A DNA stretch of 18,373 bases from Tricholomella constricta (taxonomy: Eukaryota; Basidiomycota; Agaricomycetes; Agaricales; Lyophyllaceae): contig JAACJP010000107.1 in the NCBI GenBank assembly GCA_013368375.1, positions 1-18,373 on the forward strand. The letters are read 5' to 3'. Below, in pieces: positions 16,505 through 18,373 of this stretch. The notes beneath the pieces were generated by a model. The model worked only from the letters and a program-made list of their open reading frames with translations, made no database searches and was not told where the DNA came from. A program made the position numbers and the translations under genes. Within the stretch, counting starts at the first letter, position 1. Every line of letters begins with the position of its first letter.

Positions 16505-16567
16505 GAGAAGAGATATTAAAAAAAAAAAGAAAAGCTATAAAGAAAAAAGATAGTAGCTCTTTTCTAT

Positions 16568-16635
16568 AGAAGCTACAGATTCTACAGAAGCTACAGAAGC
16601 TACAGATTCTACAGAAGCTACAGAAGCTACAGAAG
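16568..16635. repeat. AGAAGCTAC tandem repeat (9-bp unit)
   Basis: Seven or so 9-bp units, mixing AGAAGCTAC with AGATTCTAC in an ordered pattern (a higher-order 27-bp period). Confidence 0.9.
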
Positions 16636-16721
16636 GATAATACTCTTTTTATAATGAATATAATTAACTTTTGATAAAAATAATTTAGATCAAAAACAAA
16701 TTTAAAAGATGATAAAAAAAT

Positions 16722-16761
16722 AAAAGGAAAAAAGAAATAAAATTATTTCTTTTTTCCTTTT
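16722..16761. repeat. Perfect 19-bp inverted repeat
   Basis: AAAAGGAAAAAAGAAATAA (16722-16740) and its exact reverse complement (16743-16761) are separated by two bases, an almost loop-free cruciform. A second hairpin, GGCTGCGGAGT with ACTCCGGCAGCC (one bulge), follows at 16784-16837. Confidence 0.9.
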
Positions 16762-16989
16762 GTCCTGTCCTTTATCCTTTCCTGGCTGCGGAGTCCTTTA
16801 AGGTATAGAGTGGAGTATAGGGAGAACTCCGGCAGCCGCAGGCAGAAAGGGCTTAAGAGTTTTTAGTTTAGAAGAGAAAATTTTATTTTTTTAATTAATG
16901 CTTATTTTGTTTTTAATAAAATAATGGCATCTTAAGATTGATCTTTGTAGTAAGATTCTTATATTATGAAAAAATATAGCAATATAATC

Positions 16990-17061
16990 TAAGGAGTAGA
17001 GGGTTCGAACCTCTGTCTGTAAAGTGTAAATTTACTGCTACAACCACTCAGCTAACCCCTT
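16990..17061 (-). tRNA. trnV: tRNA-Val (UAC)
   Basis: A minus-strand cloverleaf with acceptor AAGGGGT/ACTCCTT (one G-U), D stem GCTG/TAGC, anticodon stem GTAAA/TTTAC around loop TTTACAC (anticodon TAC), and T arm AGAGG-TTCGAAC-CCTCT. The discriminator is A. It lies between rns and cox2. Confidence 0.94.
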
Positions 17062-17310
17062 TTAATTTTGTCGCGTCTTAAATTTTTAGTTTAAAAAATT
17101 TCTAGTTTAAAAAAGATTGCGGTCTTATTTTTCTTTTTATAATAATAAATTAAATTAATTCTATTTTATCTATTTTTATAGAAATAGAAAGATACATATA
17201 AAACCCTTATTGAGGACCGTACCTCTAGTCTTCGATATTAGAATAAACTAATCTTCGCATTTTAGTATTCGAAGAGGAAATATTCTGTAGTCCTACTTTT
17301 GCGGAGCTAC

Positions 17311-17335
17311 GCTCCTACGGCCTGCGCTCCTACCG
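17311..17335. repeat. GC-rich dispersed repeat, copy 2 (inverted)
   Basis: GGCCTGCGCTCCTAC (17319-17333) is the exact reverse complement of 5290-5304. GCTCCTAC occurs twice here (17311-17318 and 17326-17333). Confidence 0.8.
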
Positions 17336-17432
17336 CATGTGGGCCCACGAATTTCTCCTTTAGTCTTACAATCCTGCAGTAGAAAGGAAGTAAAAGACTC
17401 CTTTACTTCTAAACCATAACTCCCTTTCTTAT

Positions 17433-17580
17433 CCTTAAGCAAGAAGGAAACAAAAAGAAAAAAAAAAAAAACAAGAAGAAAGCAAGAAGGAAACAAAAAG
17501 AAAAAAAAAAACAAGAAGAAAGCAAGAAGGAAACAAGAAGGAAACAAGAAGGAAACAAGAAGGAAACAAGAAGGAAAAAG
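17433..17580. repeat. Purine-rich minisatellite
   Basis: A unit of about 56 bases (AAGCAAGAAGGAAAC, an A-rich run, then ACAAGAAGAA) occurs twice, followed by about five copies of a 10-bp AAGGAAACAAG-type unit. The strand is almost purely A and G with scattered C. Next to it, 17594-17622 carries four GTAGCTGC units. Confidence 0.85.
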
Positions 17581-17943
17581 GACTCCTTTCTTCTGCGTAG
17601 CTGCGTAGCTGCGTAGCTGCGTAAGTGTGAAAGTGCATAGGTGTGTAAGAGCGTAGGTAGGTAGATGCGTAGTGTCAGACAATAGACCTACGGTCTAGGT
17701 TTTTCTTCTTACTTTTTACTTTGTATTCCTCTGGATGAAGGAAAAGATATGATAACTTATTTTCTTCCTACCTCCTAGGCCCTACCCTCTAGGCCCTACG
17801 GAGAAGAGATTAGGATTTTTTATCTTTTCTATGGCTTCGTCTGCTTTTATTCTTTACTTCTTTACTTTTTTACTTTTGAGTACTCTTATGGATTTTTTTT
17901 AAGTAAAAAGGAAAAGTTAGATTTTTTTTAAGAAGAAAATAAT

Positions 17944-17971
17944 CACTAGTAGTAGTTACTAGTGGGGGGGG
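17944..17971 (-). repeat. Hairpin and G8 run just past rns
   Basis: CACTAGTA and TACTAGTG pair around the loop GTAGT (17944-17964), and eight G follow (17964-17971). Read in the direction of rns transcription, this is C8 then a hairpin about 20-45 bases beyond the rRNA 3' end. It could be a processing or termination signal, or just another ACTAGTA-family repeat. Confidence 0.6.
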
Positions 17972-17987
17972 TTAAATTCAGTATATT

Positions 17988-18373
17988 TATTTTCCAGCGG
18001 CACTTTCCAGTACAGCTACCTTGCTATGACTTTTGAGATGTTACTTAAAAGGGTTAACTGAAACTAATTATCTTAAGAAAGGTGTTTTTTTATTATTTAA
18101 ATGACTAATACTTTAAAATAGAATTACTTCTATAATTAAAACTTAGCATAAAACTACCTTTAAATTAAAGAAATATTTAATTTAATTAATTAATAATATT
18201 TAATAGCTGATAATATTAATTTAGGTGTACCTTAAAAAAATAATAACTTCGCGGCAGTTTCCCCCAATTTAAGCTTCTTCCCAGCGACAGACAGTTAGTT
18301 CATCCCGAATGCTTTCTTCACCGTTGCGCTAGTGATCAACGATTACTCGAAATTCCTTCTTCATGTCGCCCGA
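17988..18373 (-). rRNA. rns: Small-subunit ribosomal RNA, 3' part
   Basis: The minus strand reads as the 3' domain of a small-subunit rRNA and continues beyond the window's right edge. GAGTAATCGTTGATCA (about 18330-18355) matches the conserved helix before the decoding site, and GTGAAGAAAGCATTCGGG follows. The decoding strand AACTGTCTGTCGC lies at 18283-18295, and the final block AAAAGTCATAGCAAGGTAG leads to GCCGCTGGA at the 3' end (about 17991-18034). The 3' terminus near 17988 is estimated by comparison with bacterial 16S. The helix between the decoding strands (h44) is enlarged to about 250 bases by A+T-rich sequence, against roughly 100 in E. coli. Confidence 0.93.

Larger units (their letters stand above)
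16407..16989. other. Non-coding spacer, trnV to cox2
   Basis: No gene is seen. It contains the hairpin at 16463-16504, the AGAAGCTAC array at 16568-16635, a perfect 19-bp palindrome at 16722-16761 and a GC-rich hairpin at 16784-16837. Confidence 0.6.
17062..17987. other. Non-coding region, rns to trnV
   Basis: More than 900 bases without a credible gene. It includes the GC-rich repeat at 17311-17335, the purine minisatellite at 17433-17580, GTAGCTGC units at 17594-17622, and the hairpin with G8 at 17944-17971. Minus-strand frames at 17293-17682 are Phe/Leu/Ser-rich artefacts of the purine repeat. Confidence 0.6.

Noticed and set aside
17293..17682. Minus-strand Phe/Ser/Leu-rich open frames.
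   Set aside because: Direct translation of the purine minisatellite on the opposite strand.

Overview
This window looks like a piece of a fungal mitochondrial genome, probably from a basidiomycete. It is very A+T-rich, carries respiratory-chain genes (nad1, cob, atp6, cox2) and compact tRNA genes, and ends in the 3' part of a mitochondrial small-subunit rRNA. The cob C-terminal half and nad1 resemble Agaricomycete-type proteins as I remember them; that placement is inference. All four protein genes read through without internal TGA and end in TAA or TAG, so the window does not show whether TGA is read as tryptophan.

Layout: positions 1-2774 hold six tRNA genes on the minus strand (Glu, Leu-UAA, Asn, Pro, Ser-UGA, Met), spaced by A+T-rich DNA with simple repeats. 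From about 3384 to 12920 everything is on the plus strand: trnI, nad1, a degenerate second trnI, cob (split by one group I intron), trnC, trnR and a broken fragment of a linear-plasmid-type family B DNA polymerase. From 13145 to the end everything is again on the minus strand: atp6, trnT, trnF, trnA, cox2, trnV and the 3' end of rns. The strand changes are therefore divergent at 2775-3383 and convergent near 12920-13145.

Functionally, nad1 (complex I), cob (complex III), cox2 (complex IV) and atp6 (ATP synthase) are membrane subunits of oxidative phosphorylation, and the tRNAs and rRNA serve their translation. About two thirds of the window is non-coding. It is full of short tandem repeats, GC-rich clusters, palindromes and dispersed repeats, including one duplication that copied trnI with its flanks upstream of cob.

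Most notable: the plasmid polymerase remnant with Asn in place of the motif A Asp; the trnI duplication, whose flanks are identical although the tRNA body has diverged; a GC cluster present in only one of the two duplicated copies; the ORF-less cob intron carrying a nested GC double hairpin; and an unusual, apparently compensated decoding site in the rRNA.
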